The notes: a model not told the origin generated them from the sequence alone. Shown: positions 8,440 to 16,872, counted from the stretch's first letter. The stretch: 64,000 nucleotides of DNA from Halosolutus amylolyticus (GCF_023566055.1 NZ_JALIQP010000003.1:434001-498000), one strand, 5' to 3'. A program made the numbers and translations.

Positions 8440-9297
8440 TCACTCGAGCGCGTCCTCGAGTCGATCGATCAGGTCGGCGTTGCCGACGTGCAGGGGAACG
8501 CGATCGTGAACGTCGGTCGGGTCCACGTCGAGGATCGACTGCCTCCCGTCGGAGGATCGGCCACCGGCCGCTTCGATGAGGTACGCGATCGGATTCCCCT
8601 CGAACTGCAGGCGGAGCTTTCCGCGGGGGCTATCCTCGAGGGCCGGGTAGGCGAAGATCCCGCCGTAGGTCAGCACCTGGTTGACGTCGCCGATCATCGC
8701 CCCGCCGTAGCGAAGTTTGTGGTCGGGGTTCGATTCGATCTCGCGGACGTATTCCCGGAAGTCGTCGGGCCAGTCGGGGACGCGCCCGCCGAAGCCGTAG
8801 ACGAGCGGGTCCTCGGGGAGGGTGACGTCTTCCTCGACGACGGTTCGTTCGCCGCCGGTGAGTTCGTACTTCGTGACGGTCCCGTCGCGAGCGTACGCCA
8901 TCGTCGTGATCGGCCCGTAGAGGATCCACCCGGAGGCGACCAGCGCGGAGCCGGGAGCGGGAAGCGGTTCGTCGTAGATGCCGAAGACCGTCCCCATCGT
9001 GTTGTTCGACTTCAGGTTCGAGGAGCCGTCGAGGGGGTCGACGGCGACGGTGATCCGGTCGTCCTCGCAGTCGACGATATCGGACCGCTCTTCGCTCGCG
9101 TACTGGGCGACGCCGTCGATCGACGAGAGCCGATCGGCGAGCAGTTCGTCGGCCCACACGTCCGCCTCGGCCTGGGTCTCGCCGCTGGGGTTCTCCGCGT
9201 CGGCTTTCCCCCGGCGACCGACCAGTCCCTGGCGGATCTCGGTTGCCGAGCGGGCGATCGTGGCGACGACGTCGTCGACTGGATCGGCGTCCGTCAT
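8440..9297 (-). CDS. fbp: Fructose-1,6-bisphosphatase
   Basis: A 285-residue class I fructose-1,6-bisphosphatase, hydrolysing fructose-1,6-bisphosphate to fructose-6-phosphate in gluconeogenesis. The metal-binding motif DPLDGSSN is at residues 87-94, with the upstream EE pair of the active site (ASEERSD) and downstream RYGGAMIGDVNQVL and GKLRLQFEGNPIAYL elements that bind substrate. The start chosen is the ATG two bases after the aldolase stop codon, giving an operon with aldolase transcribed first. The frame is open upstream but overlaps fba there. It converges with the PEP synthase remnant. Confidence 0.93.
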   Translation of the reverse strand: MTDADPVDDVVATIARSATEIRQGLVGRRGKADAENPSGETQAEADVWADELLADRLSSIDGVAQYASEERSDIVDCEDDRITVAVDPLDGSSNLKSNNTMGTVFGIYDEPLPAPGSALVASGWILYGPITTMAYARDGTVTKYELTGGERTVVEEDVTLPEDPLVYGFGGRVPDWPDDFREYVREIESNPDHKLRYGGAMIGDVNQVLTYGGIFAYPALEDSPRGKLRLQFEGNPIAYLIEAAGGRSSDGRQSILDVDPTDVHDRVPLHVGNADLIDRLEDALE

Positions 9298-9299
9298 TC

Positions 9300-10094
9300 C
9301 TACTCGGTCGCCTCGAGTGCGGCGTCGGCGGTTTCCTCCTCGAAGATGACCTGCTCGAGCGCGTCGAGGATGCGGGTGGGGTTCTCGCGCTGCCAGACGT
9401 TGCGCCCGACAGCCAGTCCCTTCGCCCCGGCGTTGACGGCGGCCTCGACGGTCGAGAGGAACTCGTAGTCGGAGGTCTTCGAGCCGCCGCTCATGACGAC
9501 TTTCATATCGCCAGCGCATCTGCAGGCGTGTTCCATCGCCTCGGGGCTACCGGGGTACTTGACCTTCGCGATGTCGGCGCCCAGTTCGAGACCGAGGCGG
9601 GTCGCGTAGGAGATGACCTCCGGCTTGGTGTCGTTCTTGAGCCCCTGGCCGCGCGGGTACGACCACATGACGACCGGCAGGTCGTGCTCGCGGGCGTCCT
9701 CCTGGACGTCGCGGAACTCCTCGGCCATCTCGACCTCGTGGTTCGAGCCGCCGTAGAGGGTAAACCCGACGGCGTCGGCGCCGATCTCGGCCGCGTAGTC
9801 GACCGAACAGTTCACCGCCGAGTCGTACTCGCCCATCCAGAGGTTCGAGGTCCCGTTGACCTTCAGCAGGAGGTTGACGTCGTCCTCGTAGCTGGGGTAG
9901 TACCCCTCCGCGATCCCCTTCTGGACGGCCATGCAGGTGACGGCGTCGTGGGTCGCCGTCTCGAAGACCGTCGACGGATCCAGCTTCTCCGGGACCTCCT
10001 CGAAGTCGACGGGGCCGTGTTCGAGCCCGTGGTCCATCGCGAGAATCAGTGACTTGCCGTCGCGAACGATCGGAGAGTCGTCGATCGGAATCAT
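9300..10094 (-). CDS. fba: Class I fructose-bisphosphate aldolase (DhnA family)
   Basis: A 264-residue archaeal-type class I aldolase, forming or cleaving fructose-1,6-bisphosphate through a lysine Schiff base. Family marks are LAMDHGLEHGP near the N-terminus, GFTLYGGS, VVMWSYPRGQG, and ADIAKVKYPG, which contains the likely Schiff-base lysine (Lys177, with Lys179 nearby). SGGSKTSDYEFL and GLAVGRNVWQ match the phosphate-binding region. It is the first gene of a two-gene unit with fbp. A TATA-like box (10119-10125) lies about 25-31 bases before its ATG. Confidence 0.92.
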   Translation of the reverse strand: MIPIDDSPIVRDGKSLILAMDHGLEHGPVDFEEVPEKLDPSTVFETATHDAVTCMAVQKGIAEGYYPSYEDDVNLLLKVNGTSNLWMGEYDSAVNCSVDYAAEIGADAVGFTLYGGSNHEVEMAEEFRDVQEDAREHDLPVVMWSYPRGQGLKNDTKPEVISYATRLGLELGADIAKVKYPGSPEAMEHACRCAGDMKVVMSGGSKTSDYEFLSTVEAAVNAGAKGLAVGRNVWQRENPTRILDALEQVIFEEETADAALEATE

Positions 10095-10118
10095 CTGGTA
10101 GATGGTCCACTAGGCCGC

Positions 10119-10164
10119 TATATATCTCTGATGGTCCGGATTATTCGAATTACTCATTCGAGTA
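10119..10164 (-). promoter_or_regulatory. fba-fbp promoter with upstream inverted repeat
   Basis: Facing fba, a TATATAT box lies at 10119-10125, spaced for a leaderless transcript. Further upstream, at 10151-10164, is a perfect inverted repeat TACTC-ATTC-GAGTA. Its half-sites match those of the haloarchaeal glycolysis/gluconeogenesis regulator TrmB (TACT ... GAGTA), but the spacing is five bases between TACT and GAGTA rather than the seven or eight known for Halobacterium. A position upstream of the TATA box would suit an activator. Assignment to TrmB is tentative. Confidence 0.5.
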
Positions 10165-10233
10165 GTAAAGGTGTGGCTGGTTCCCGTCTCCGGATCCGGC
10201 TACAGTGGGAGTACCGGAACGAGTGTGCGATCG

Positions 10234-11028
10234 TCACGCGACCAGTTCGCGCGCGTTGTGGCGCCAGGTGCGGACGTGCAGGACGTCGAAATCGAGGGCG
10301 TTGGCGATCGCGAACGCGTCGACCGTCGCCAGCCGTTCCGCCGAGACGACCCCGGCCTCGGCCAGCCGATCGGCGTCGTCCGGGCCGACGCCCGTGACGG
10401 CGGTGACCGGCGTCGGTCTGGGGTAGGGTCGATCGGCGGGTGCGTCTCGTTCGACGTCGATCTCGCGGGATTCGGTGTACTCGAACGACTGCCAGTTCTC
10501 GTCCCCGCTGACGGCGATCCACTCGCGCTCGGCGTCGCCCAGCCCCCGGACCTCACTCGATCGGCGATCGAGGTCGCCGTCGTTCTCGAACGACCACGGG
10601 AGCGAGAACCGCCGCCGGAGGTCGGCCGCCAGCGGTTCGTCGACGCCCCGGTCGAGCAACATTCGGTAGGAGTACTCCTTGTTCGCGACCGCGTCGGGGT
10701 CGATACCGGCCGCCTCGAGCGACTCCCGCTCGGCCGGGTCGAGTCGCGGATCGACGTCGTCCGGCATCGATCCCATGCCGAAGACGACCCTGGTCGCCGA
10801 GAACGCGTCACCGTCCCGATCGGTCCCCGCGTACGGTCGTGGTTCGGCGTCCCGGTCGGTCCCCGCGCCTCCCGTCACGTCGGCGTCCCGATCGATCGGT
10901 CCGTCCTGCTGGAAGTCGCCGCTTCGATCGACTCCGTCGTCGCCCACCCGGTCGGCGTGGCCGTCCGCGTCTCGATCGCCGTGTAGGAATTCCTTGCTCA
11001 CGCGATTCACCGGTTGTCCGTAGCTCAC
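10234..11028 (-). CDS. Helix-hairpin-helix domain protein with acidic N-terminus
   Basis: A 264-residue protein of unknown function. The first 75 residues are a low-complexity acidic stretch rich in Asp, Gly and Arg. The middle (about 80-190) contains FGMGSMPDDVDPRLDP and a WSFENDGDLDRR region. The C-terminal 60 residues, TPVTAVTGVGPDDADRLAEAG onwards, form a typical helix-hairpin-helix of the kind that binds DNA backbone or acts in protein contacts. It stands alone between the aldolase and symporter genes. A role in DNA transactions is only suggested by the HhH unit. Confidence 0.6.
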   Translation of the reverse strand: MSYGQPVNRVSKEFLHGDRDADGHADRVGDDGVDRSGDFQQDGPIDRDADVTGGAGTDRDAEPRPYAGTDRDGDAFSATRVVFGMGSMPDDVDPRLDPAERESLEAAGIDPDAVANKEYSYRMLLDRGVDEPLAADLRRRFSLPWSFENDGDLDRRSSEVRGLGDAEREWIAVSGDENWQSFEYTESREIDVERDAPADRPYPRPTPVTAVTGVGPDDADRLAEAGVVSAERLATVDAFAIANALDFDVLHVRTWRHNARELVA

Positions 11029-11112
11029 ACTCTCTCATCTTGAAAGTTACCCACGAAACCGATCGAAAGAACGCCCGATACTCGTCGGCAGTTCGAGGCG
11101 GGTGACCGCCGG

Positions 11113-12558
11113 TTACTGATCGAGTGCCGTCTGCTCCGTCTCGGTGCTCGAGCCGGCGGTGGCGAGACTCACGCCGACGAGCGTGGCCGCCGTCACTGGC
11201 CACGGCAGCAGCGGGAAGTACTCGGGCAGGTACCAGAGGTTGCCGATCGAAACGCCCATTCCGATGATCACGGCTGCGAGAACGGCCTCGGCAGTCGTCC
11301 GCTTCCAGAAGAGAATGAACAGTAGCGGGAACCCGACGGTGACGCCGAGTCCGACGTAGGCGAACTCGATGATATCGAAGATCGTTCCGGGACGGACCCA
11401 CGCGAGGGCGACGCCGAGGACCGCGACAGTCGCGACGGTCGCCCGACCCAGCAGGATGAGCGTCGTGTCGCTCGCGTCGGGATTGATCCGTTCCTCGTAG
11501 AAGCGCGTGATGTCCGAGGAGGTGACCAGCAGCATCGAATCGGACGTCGAGAGGATGGCGCTGACGATCGCCGCGAGCAGAATCCCGGCGACGACGGGCG
11601 GGAAGAGGTCGACGATCGCGGTCATCGCGACGTTCTCCGGGTTGCCGATGTCGCTGTAGAGGACGCGGCCGGCGACGCCGATGAACAGCGGAATGGTCAG
11701 CCGAAGCGACTGGAAGGAGACGGCGATCACCGACGCCTTGCTGACGATCGATTCGGAACGGATCGCCTGGAAGCGCATCAGGGAGTGGGGCTGGCCGATG
11801 GTCCCGAACGCGAACGTGATCCAGGCGAGAACGCCGATCGTGAGCGCCATCCCCGCGTCACCGGCGGTCATCGACAGGAGGTCCGGATTCGCCGCGTTCG
11901 CTTCGGAGACGAACGCGCTCCAGCCGCCGATTTCGGCGAGCATCAGGATCGGAAGCGCGAGGACGGCGACGAAGATCAACACGCCCTGGAAGACGTCCGT
12001 CCAGACGGACGCGTTGAAGCCGCCGAGCATCGTGTACGCGCCGACGGCGACGCCACCCACCAGAATCGCCGTAGTGTAGTCGATGCCGAGGCCGGTATCC
12101 ATCGCCTGTCCGACGGCGATGATCTGTGCGCCGATGTACGACACCATGAACGTCACGACCGCGAACGTCACCACGAGTCGGATCGTCGGCCCGATCGCGT
12201 CGTCTTCGAAGTACGCTGCGATGTGGTCGGTGACGGTGATCGTGCCGAGTTCTTCGGAGTGGCGGCGCAGCGGCGAGGCGACGTACCGGTACATGAAGAC
12301 GACCAGGAGAATCATCGTCAGCGAGAACCAGAGGCCGCTCAGACCCACGGCGAAACCGACGCCGACCCACGCGAAGAACGTCCATCCGCTGGCGACCGAC
12401 GACACTTCCGAGATGGCGATCGGCCACGTCCCGACGTCACGGCCGGCCAGCATGTAGTCCGAGAGCTGCTTCGTCTCTTCGGTCAGGAAGAAGTAGAGCC
12501 CGATGGCGACGAGGACGAGCAGGTAGAGCCCGAACGTCGCCTGGAGTCCGATCGACAT
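11113..12558 (-). CDS. Sodium:solute symporter, PutP-like
   Basis: A 481-residue member of the sodium:solute symporter (SSS) family with about 13 hydrophobic helices. Typical elements: LSDYMLAGRDVGTWPIAISEVSSVASGW near residues 34-60 (quoted in pieces LSDYMLAGRD and SSVASGW), GGFNASVWTDVFQG, FGTIGQPHSLMRF and the AIVSAILSTSDSMLLVTSS helix that carries the sodium-site serines. These resemble proline transporters, and the neighbouring ornithine cyclodeaminase also concerns proline, but the substrate is not proven. Its ATG overlaps the stop codon of an upstream 44-residue membrane protein gene, so the two are probably translationally coupled. A divergent HTH-10 regulator lies upstream. Confidence 0.88.
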   Translation of the reverse strand: MSIGLQATFGLYLLVLVAIGLYFFLTEETKQLSDYMLAGRDVGTWPIAISEVSSVASGWTFFAWVGVGFAVGLSGLWFSLTMILLVVFMYRYVASPLRRHSEELGTITVTDHIAAYFEDDAIGPTIRLVVTFAVVTFMVSYIGAQIIAVGQAMDTGLGIDYTTAILVGGVAVGAYTMLGGFNASVWTDVFQGVLIFVAVLALPILMLAEIGGWSAFVSEANAANPDLLSMTAGDAGMALTIGVLAWITFAFGTIGQPHSLMRFQAIRSESIVSKASVIAVSFQSLRLTIPLFIGVAGRVLYSDIGNPENVAMTAIVDLFPPVVAGILLAAIVSAILSTSDSMLLVTSSDITRFYEERINPDASDTTLILLGRATVATVAVLGVALAWVRPGTIFDIIEFAYVGLGVTVGFPLLFILFWKRTTAEAVLAAVIIGMGVSIGNLWYLPEYFPLLPWPVTAATLVGVSLATAGSSTETEQTALDQ

Positions 12559-12692
12559 TATCGACGCCCCCAGACGGTAACGCTGCCATCGCCGCGCTGG
12601 TCGTCGACGACCGACAGGCCGTAGGCGACGAGCGGGATCAGAATCATCAGTGCGAGGACGAGTGCCGTGAGAGGTGGTAACCCGAGTATCAT
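12558..12692 (-). CDS. Symporter small accessory membrane protein
   Basis: A 44-residue reading frame whose TAA stop shares its last base with the symporter ATG (TAATG). The protein starts MILGLPPLTALVL, has one hydrophobic helix from about residue 5 to 27, and ends in a charged cytoplasmic-type tail with a terminal WGRR. Small single-helix partners are known beside SSS-family transporters in prokaryotes and are annotated as symporter small accessory proteins. The overlap argues for coupled, stoichiometric synthesis. A TATA-like TTTTTATA lies upstream on this strand near 12713-12725. Confidence 0.75.
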   Translation of the reverse strand: MILGLPPLTALVLALMILIPLVAYGLSVVDDQRGDGSVTVWGRR

Positions 12693-12836
12693 CAGATCGT
12701 CTCTCTCAGTAGTGGAGTATAAAAACACCCCCTAATGCGGAGCCGAGAGTGTAACCTCGTCAGCACAACCGGCGATCGGGTGCCTGTTAGACGAAAAATC
12801 GGTCGTTTTCATCACTGGATCGACAGAAACGCATAG

Positions 12837-12854
12837 CAACCGTTATACCGGTTG
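12837..12854. promoter_or_regulatory. Inverted repeat before the HTH-10 regulator gene
   Basis: The sequence CAACCG-TTATAC-CGGTTG is a perfect six-base inverted repeat around an AT-rich centre, ending 19 bases before the regulator ATG. The TTATAC centre could itself be the TATA box, so binding here would block or gate transcription. The arrangement, a divergent regulator and transporter, suggests autoregulation. No protein is shown to bind it. Confidence 0.4.
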
Positions 12855-12873
12855 TGAAGAGATGCCGCGGTAG

Positions 12874-13596
12874 ATGAGTATCGAACCGCAGGACACCGAC
12901 GGCGTTTGTCTCACGCTCGACATCTGGCACCCAAACTGCTGGACGACATCGGTCACCGCAGACGTCGATGCGGGGTTGCTCGGCCATACGGTGTACACGT
13001 CCGTCGACGGCTCCGTGAACGGCCACTTCACCGTTTACGCGGACACGACCGATGCCGTCGAAGGCTGCATCGCGGAAATCGAGGAGTCGCCGCTGACGGG
13101 CGAGGTCACGGCCATGCACCGGCGCCACGACTTCACGCACGCGATCGCCGCGCCCGGGAACGCGACCCAGGACGTCTTCGTCGAGTACGATCCGGACAAC
13201 AGCATCACGGAATCGCTCGTCTCACGGGGGTTCATCCACAACGCGCCGATCCACGTTCACGACGGCGAGGAACACTGGCCGCTGTTTCTCGCCGATCCGA
13301 ACCGCGAGGATCTCCACGAGAACCTCACGTCGCTACGCGAGGAGGAGGACGCGGACGTCTCGATCGAGAAGATCACCCGATCGCGGTCGGCGGCGCAGTC
13401 GAACGCCGATCTGCTATCCGTCCGCCAGCGGGAGGTCCTCGAACTCGCTTGCGATCGAGGCTACTACGGCTGGCCGAGAGCGGTGTCGCTCGACGACCTC
13501 GCCGACGAACTCGAGATCGCGAAACCGACCGTCCTCGAACATCTTCGCAAGGCCGAGGCGAAGATCCTCAACGCGGAACTCGAGTCGACCCGATAG
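12874..13596 (+). CDS. Bacterio-opsin activator type HTH-10 transcription regulator
   Basis: A 240-residue regulator. Residues about 1-160 form an alpha-beta sensor region of the kind found in haloarchaeal Bat-like proteins (WHPNCWTTSVTADVD, YVEYDPDNSITESL-like strands). The C-terminal 55 residues are the HTH-10 domain: LSVRQREVLELACDRGYYGWPRAVSL and LADELEIAKPTVLEHLRKAEAKIL, quoted in part, with the recognition helix in the AKPTVLEHLRKAE stretch. It is divergent from the symporter and its small partner, which are its likely targets, and converges with ornithine cyclodeaminase. The inducer is unknown; an amino acid is a reasonable guess. Confidence 0.85.
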   Translation: MSIEPQDTDGVCLTLDIWHPNCWTTSVTADVDAGLLGHTVYTSVDGSVNGHFTVYADTTDAVEGCIAEIEESPLTGEVTAMHRRHDFTHAIAAPGNATQDVFVEYDPDNSITESLVSRGFIHNAPIHVHDGEEHWPLFLADPNREDLHENLTSLREEEDADVSIEKITRSRSAAQSNADLLSVRQREVLELACDRGYYGWPRAVSLDDLADELEIAKPTVLEHLRKAEAKILNAELESTR

Positions 13597-13617
13597 CACC
13601 GCCGATCCTCGACGCGG

Positions 13618-14601
13618 TCACTGCCCGTCGCTTCCGAACGAGACCTCGACCCCGATACCCTCGTCGACGGCGCGCTCGTAGACCGTCGACGCTGCCGTCA
13701 GGTCCATGACCGCGCTCCCGACGCTTTTCACCACCGAGAGTCCGTCCGCGCGCTCACTCGGCCGATCGCCGGTGAACGCCGCCGCCAGCGGCCGGAGGTC
13801 TCCCTCCGCCAGCGACGTCCTGCGAAGGTCGCCCGTCTCGATCGCCTCCTCCGGCACGTCGGCGAACACCCGGTCGGCGCGCTCGACGAGGTCGGCCTCG
13901 AGTTCCTGCATCGAGGGCTCGTACGCGCCGATCGCGACGACGAGTTCCGCGTCGGTCGCGTCGGCCGGGAAGACGGGCTCCGAACTGGTCGTCGTCGTGA
14001 CGACGACGGACGCGTCCGAGACGGCCGCGGCCGCCGTCTCCGCCGCATCGGCCGGAATCCCGTCCGCCCGAAGGTCGTCGGCGCAGGCGTACTTCGAGTC
14101 GCTCGGCGAGTAGATCGACACCGCGTCGAGTGTCGACGTCGCGGCGATCGCCCGCGTCTGCCAGCGCGCCTGTACACCGGCGCCGATGACCGCAAGTCGA
14201 ATCGGCTCTGACGCGAGTGCCCTGGCCGCGAGGCCGCCCACGCAGCCGGTTCGGACGTTCGTTACGCGCGTTCCAGGCATGTACGCGACGGGCGTCCCGG
14301 TCCGGGCGTCGGTGAGCGCGATCTGGGCCTGGATCGTCGGGAGGCCCCGCGATTCGTTGCCCTCGTGGACGCTCGCGAGTTTCGTCACGTAGTACGGTTC
14401 GTCGTGGACGGCCGCCGGCATCGTCAGTCCGGTCCCGAGCGGGTCGTCCCCCTCAAGACCCGTCCCGACCGGGAAATGCGGTCGATCGGGTCGTTCGACC
14501 CTCCCCGCGGCCTGTTCCTCCAGCGCGGTCTCGACGGCCGGGAGGATCGTCTCCACGTCACACAGCGACTCGACCGCCCCTGCAGTGAGCACCGTGACCA
14601 T
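13618..14601 (-). CDS. Ornithine cyclodeaminase / mu-crystallin family protein
   Basis: A 327-residue NAD(P)-dependent enzyme of the ornithine cyclodeaminase family, whose members convert ornithine to proline plus ammonia or act as imine reductases. Family signs: LPTIQAQIALTDARTGTPVA, the dinucleotide motif AVIGAGVQARWQTRAI, and VGAVVVTTT-type strand followed by VVAIGAYEPSMQELE and DLTAASTVYE near the end. I start at the ATG before VTVLTAGAV; an ATG 27 bases upstream is also possible. It converges with the HTH-10 regulator and is divergent from the acyl-CoA pathway gene. Substrate within the family cannot be fixed from sequence. Confidence 0.85.
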   Translation of the reverse strand: MVTVLTAGAVESLCDVETILPAVETALEEQAAGRVERPDRPHFPVGTGLEGDDPLGTGLTMPAAVHDEPYYVTKLASVHEGNESRGLPTIQAQIALTDARTGTPVAYMPGTRVTNVRTGCVGGLAARALASEPIRLAVIGAGVQARWQTRAIAATSTLDAVSIYSPSDSKYACADDLRADGIPADAAETAAAAVSDASVVVTTTTSSEPVFPADATDAELVVAIGAYEPSMQELEADLVERADRVFADVPEEAIETGDLRRTSLAEGDLRPLAAAFTGDRPSERADGLSVVKSVGSAVMDLTAASTVYERAVDEGIGVEVSFGSDGQ

Positions 14602-14720
14602 AGGCGGGTGGTCCGCCGCCAGTAGCATATCGGTACCCCCTAATGGGACCCGTCGGCGCGGCGAGTCGACGCCGTGACAGAACCAGCACACTTACGCCAC
14701 CCTTCGAACTACTGCCGCGT

Positions 14721-15575
14721 ATGGTACGCGACGGGATCGATCGAATCGGCGTCGTCGGCGCCGGAACGATGGGGAGCGGAATCGCACAGGTGGCCGCCAC
14801 GCACGGCTACGACGTGGTGATGCGGGACATCGAACCCGAGTTCGTCGAGAACGGTTTCGACACGATCGACGACAGTCTCGGCCGACTGGCCGGCCGGGAC
14901 GCACTCGAGGACGACCCCGAAACGATCCGCGATCGGATCGAGGGGACGACAAGCATCGAGGCGCTCGCCGACTGCGACCTCGTGGTCGAAGCCGCCCTCG
15001 AGGATCTCGAGGTCAAGCAGGACGTCTTCGAGGACCTCGAGCGCGTCTGCGACGACGACGTGGTGCTCGCGACGAACACCAGCACGATCTCGATCACGTC
15101 GATCGCGTCGGCGATCGACCGCCCGGAACGCGTCGTCGGCCTGCACTTCATGAACCCGGTGCCGGTGATGGAGGGCGTCGAGGTCGTCGTCGGGGAGAAG
15201 ACCACCGACGAGGTCGTCGACCTGGCCCACGAGGTCGCCGAGGATCTCGGGAAGACGACCTGGGAGTCCGACGACAAACCCGGCTTCGTCACCAACCGCA
15301 TCCTCATGCCCTGGATCAACGAGGGCATCCGGGCCTACGACGAGGGCGTCGCCTCGAAGGAGGACATCGACGCCGGGATGGAACTCGGGACGAACGTCCC
15401 GATGGGGCCGCTGACGCTGGCCGACCACATCGGCCTCGACATCTGCCTGCACGCCTCCGAGACGCTCCACGAGGAACTCGGCGATCGGTACAAACCCGCC
15501 TACCTGCTCAAGCGGAAGGTCGAGGCCGGCGAACTCGGCAAGAAGACCGGCACAGGGTTCTACGAATACGAGTGA
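14721..15575 (+). CDS. 3-hydroxyacyl-CoA dehydrogenase
   Basis: A 284-residue stand-alone 3-hydroxyacyl-CoA dehydrogenase, oxidising L-3-hydroxyacyl-CoA to the 3-keto form with NAD+. The N-terminal Rossmann motif is GVVGAGTMGSGIAQVAA, followed by ADCDLVVEAALEDLEVK, ATNTSTISIT, and LHFMNPVPVMEGVEVV, which holds the catalytic histidine. GFVTNRILMPWINEG and the C-terminal GTGFYEYE are family typical. Length matches the monofunctional (HBDH/FadB2-like) class. I start at ATG 14721 because it places the glycine motif correctly. It may work with the acyl-CoA dehydrogenase encoded 3 kb away. Confidence 0.93.
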   Translation: MVRDGIDRIGVVGAGTMGSGIAQVAATHGYDVVMRDIEPEFVENGFDTIDDSLGRLAGRDALEDDPETIRDRIEGTTSIEALADCDLVVEAALEDLEVKQDVFEDLERVCDDDVVLATNTSTISITSIASAIDRPERVVGLHFMNPVPVMEGVEVVVGEKTTDEVVDLAHEVAEDLGKTTWESDDKPGFVTNRILMPWINEGIRAYDEGVASKEDIDAGMELGTNVPMGPLTLADHIGLDICLHASETLHEELGDRYKPAYLLKRKVEAGELGKKTGTGFYEYE

Positions 15576-15660
15576 AGCCCCGCGGCGGGATCGAACCCCA
15601 CGTCCCGACCTTGGCACCTGTTGGAATATCTTTATTTCTTCCGAGGCGAACGTCGGAGAT

Positions 15661-16872
15661 ATGTCCCCGCCGAACACGCCCTCGCGCCGCAGTGCCCGTC
15701 GTCTTGGCATCGTCGTCCTCATCGCACTCGGCGTCCCGGTCGCGAGTGCCGGTCTCGCCGTCGGCGCCTATCCGCCGCTGTCGGTCTGTGGCGTCTGCGA
15801 CTCGATCGACGGCGCGTCCGACGCCGGAACGCTCGACGTCCACGTCGACGAACACGGCGATTCCCACTGGATCGCCCGCGTTCCGGTCACCGAGAGCGCC
15901 GCCGAGACCTATCGAACCAACCAGACCGCGCTCGAGGCGGCCGTCGACGAGGGCTGGTATCGCTACGACGTCGCAATCGACGACGCCCGGAACGTCGACG
16001 CCTCGATCGAGGACGGGACCGTCCGCGTGGCGTACACCGTCGCTGACGTCGCCGAGTCCGGCGTCGATGGCGGCTGGGTCTTCGACTATCTCTACGCCGG
16101 TGGGACGCGGTACCGGTACGACCTCCTGGCCGATCGCGTCACGATTCACGCACCCGACGGGGCGCGGGTGACGAACTCGCCCCCGAACGCCCGCGTCGAG
16201 GACGGGTCGGTGACGTGGACGAGCGACGACGGGATCGCCTCGAAGACGTACGTCACCTACGGCCCGTCCGGCGTCTCCGGCACGCTCGCCTCGTGGGGGA
16301 CGGCCGGCGTCGTCTACGGGCCGCTGGTGCTGTCACACGGGCTCCGCGCGGGTCTCGCCCCGATCGCGATCGTCGGCCTCGCGACCGTCGCGGCCGGACG
16401 ACTCGGCGGCGGCCGGTGGGGCGTCGCCGGCGGCGCCGGCCGAACCGTCGGTGACGCTGGCCGTCGCGGACTCGATCGGGTCTGTACCCGGTTCGACCGG
16501 TCCCTCGATCAGCGGACGCTCGCCGGGGTCGCCGTCGGCACGGCCGCCCTGCTCTGTGCGGTCAGCTGGCTCGCGTTCGGGCTGGGCCAGGCGATCCTGC
16601 TCGGGACGTTCGGGGTCGCGACGGCGGCGTTTCTCCCGCTCGGTCACGCGCTCGAACGGGACGAGTCCGCGTGGCGATTCGGCCTCTTGGCAGTCGCGGC
16701 ACCGCTCGCGGCGACGATCGCGTTCGCGCCGTACTACGCGGCCGGGCTCGGTCCGTCGCTCGCCGGGCTGCTGTTCGTCCCGTGGGCGATCGGCATCGGG
16801 GTCGTCGGCTACTGGCTCTCGCTCGTCGGTCGGCGCGTCGGCGGGGCCGAAAGCGAGTCCGATCCGGGATAG
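15661..16872 (+). CDS. Exported-domain membrane protein of unknown function
   Basis: A 403-residue protein. After a basic N-terminus (NTPSRRSARRLG) a hydrophobic helix at about residues 13-38 could be a signal anchor. Residues 40-220 form a soluble, strand-rich domain with a CGVCDS pair and acidic composition suited to the outside of the cell. Residues 225-390 contain about five hydrophobic helices separated by short basic loops. I do not recognise the family. The gene is 85 bases after the hydroxyacyl-CoA dehydrogenase gene and is preceded by a TTTATTT box about 25-30 bases before the ATG, so it probably has its own promoter. Confidence 0.65.
   Translation: MSPPNTPSRRSARRLGIVVLIALGVPVASAGLAVGAYPPLSVCGVCDSIDGASDAGTLDVHVDEHGDSHWIARVPVTESAAETYRTNQTALEAAVDEGWYRYDVAIDDARNVDASIEDGTVRVAYTVADVAESGVDGGWVFDYLYAGGTRYRYDLLADRVTIHAPDGARVTNSPPNARVEDGSVTWTSDDGIASKTYVTYGPSGVSGTLASWGTAGVVYGPLVLSHGLRAGLAPIAIVGLATVAAGRLGGGRWGVAGGAGRTVGDAGRRGLDRVCTRFDRSLDQRTLAGVAVGTAALLCAVSWLAFGLGQAILLGTFGVATAAFLPLGHALERDESAWRFGLLAVAAPLAATIAFAPYYAAGLGPSLAGLLFVPWAIGIGVVGYWLSLVGRRVGGAESESDPG

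Noticed and set aside
15576-15620. tRNA-like T-arm sequence on the minus strand (GGGGTTCGATCCC followed by GCGGGGC)
   Set aside because: With standard T-loop numbering two of five stem pairs fail, and no matching acceptor, anticodon or D-arm lies within 90 bases. It is probably chance, though a tRNA-fragment attachment site cannot be fully excluded.
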